This document shows positions 4,316-5,073 of a DNA stretch of 5,073 bases, piece by piece (position 1 is the first letter of the stretch; each line of letters opens with the position of its first letter). Source of the stretch: Pseudomonadota bacterium (GTDB lineage Bacteria > Pseudomonadota > Alphaproteobacteria > Rickettsiales > SXRF01); NCBI GenBank assembly GCA_028873275.1, contig JAGWLJ010000130.1, positions 1-5,073 on the forward strand, in the 5' to 3' direction. Below the pieces are notes generated by a model that saw only the letters and a list, made by a program, of their open reading frames with translations, was not told where the DNA came from and did not search any database. A program made the translations under genes and the position numbers.

Positions 4316-5073
4316 CTATTTTTTGCTTTTTCCCGTGCTGCCGACAATGGCATCAAGGCTGTCGTCCCCCTCCCCGGAGGAGGTTTTCTTGACCGGTGTT
4401 TTGGTTTCCGGCGCGTCATCTTCATCGATGGCCTGCATATTGTCCCAGGCTTTCTTGTAGAAAGTTTTGCTCTCGGTCAGGGCCATGTTGAGGTAGCTTT
4501 TGGCGATTTTGTCATCCTTGGCGAGATGGGCGTACAGCCCCATGTTGTTATGCAGCGCCGCACCGGAGTAATAGCGCGAAGTGATGGCCTTCGCCTCGCG
4601 CAGATTACCGGAAATAGCCAGCACCAGCGCCGTGTTGAGATCGATGCGCTTATGCTCGAACGGCGTGGCCGCCATCGACGCCGCCTGTTTGAGGGTGTCG
4701 ACGGATTCGCTGTAATTGCGGGAAAGCGCCAGCGACAGGCCAAGATTATTAGCCACGGCGGCGCTGGAAGGATTCTGCTGCTGCGCCTCGCGGAAATACT
4801 GCTGCGCCTCTTTAGGCATATTGCGCGTGGTGAGCAATATGCCCATGGCGTTGAGCGTTTTCCAGCGCCTGGGGTCGGCATGCATGACCTCATCGAGCAG
4901 GGGGCCGGGCGTGCTGAAATCGCCTTTGGCTATCAGCGCCAGCGCCTTGCCCTCTTTCGCATCGAGCGATTTTGGGTCGGCGGCCAGCACCCTGTCATAC
5001 ACCGCGATCGCCTGATCGGCGGCGCCGGCGCGGCGATCGGCCTCGGCCAGCGCCAGCTGCACCGGTTTATCAT
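4316..5073 (-). CDS. TPR-repeat protein, TadD-like (5' end cut by window edge)
   Basis: The frame is open to the right edge, so the N-terminus is missing; a GTG at 5062 is in frame but has no reason to be the start. 251 residues are visible, most of them in about six tetratricopeptide repeats. Helical pairs with the usual small residues are seen in AIAVYDRVLAADP (about 22-33), a degenerate unit at about 34-67, LNAMGILLTTRNMPKEAQQYF (about 73-93), NNLGLSLALSRNYSESVDTL (about 108-127) and two looser units to about 214. The last 35 or so residues form a charged tail rich in Asp, Glu, Lys and Ser, with no TPR pattern. TPR proteins are adaptors, and the repeat style resembles TadD of Flp/Tad pilus systems, but no other tad gene is in the window, so the specific role is uncertain. 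A lipoprotein signal, which would support TadD, would lie outside the window. Confidence 0.85.
   Translation of the reverse strand, partial: DKPVQLALAEADRRAGAADQAIAVYDRVLAADPKSLDAKEGKALALIAKGDFSTPGPLLDEVMHADPRRWKTLNAMGILLTTRNMPKEAQQYFREAQQQNPSSAAVANNLGLSLALSRNYSESVDTLKQAASMAATPFEHKRIDLNTALVLAISGNLREAKAITSRYYSGAALHNNMGLYAHLAKDDKIAKSYLNMALTESKTFYKKAWDNMQAIDEDDAPETKTPVKKTSSGEGDDSLDAIVGSTGKSKK

Noticed and set aside
5060..5062. GTG as the start of the TPR protein
   Set aside because: The frame stays open to the window edge, no ribosome binding site precedes it, and it would begin inside a repeat helix.

Overview
The window looks like a piece of a proteobacterial chromosome, most likely alphaproteobacterial. 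This is inferred from the style of the cobalamin proteins (the CobT FAGNHGV motif, the CobW form with an extra Cys pair, the CobW/DUF1636 pairing) and from a TadD-like TPR gene. No rRNA or other taxonomic marker is present, so the assignment is inference. The sampled cob sequence is GC-rich, about 60-70% where I counted by hand.

Left and centre (1-3118) form a vitamin B12 locus. On the minus strand, reading right to left, are cobT (lower-ligand activation), a sigma70-type promoter overlapping the cobT stop codon, a cobalamin riboswitch, a DUF1636 cysteine-rich protein, and cobW, which runs off the left edge. The riboswitch is followed by an extended hairpin that can bury the DUF1636 ribosome binding site, and I see no U-tract terminator, so control of translation is the best reading. 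DUF1636 and cobW are one base apart and probably translationally coupled. cobS (final lower-loop assembly of cobalamin) diverges from cobT. Only 22 bases separate the two start codons and neither has a Shine-Dalgarno sequence.

Right of cobS (3119-4315) is a self-contained unit on the minus strand. It has an extended -10 promoter, a leader with a 9-bp-arm inverted repeat, a strong ribosome binding site, a DUF1559 prepilin-like gene and a strong intrinsic terminator. DUF1559 proteins of this kind are characteristic of Planctomycetes and relatives, and the gene has lower GC than the cob genes, so it looks acquired. The unit sits between cobS and a TPR protein gene (minus strand, running off the right edge).

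The cob genes belong to one pathway: CobT makes alpha-ribazole phosphate, CobS joins alpha-ribazole to adenosylcobinamide-GDP, and CobW and DUF1636 are probable metal-handling accessory proteins under B12 feedback. The prepilin-like gene has no evident link to B12. No tRNA, rRNA, CRISPR array or insertion sequence was seen.
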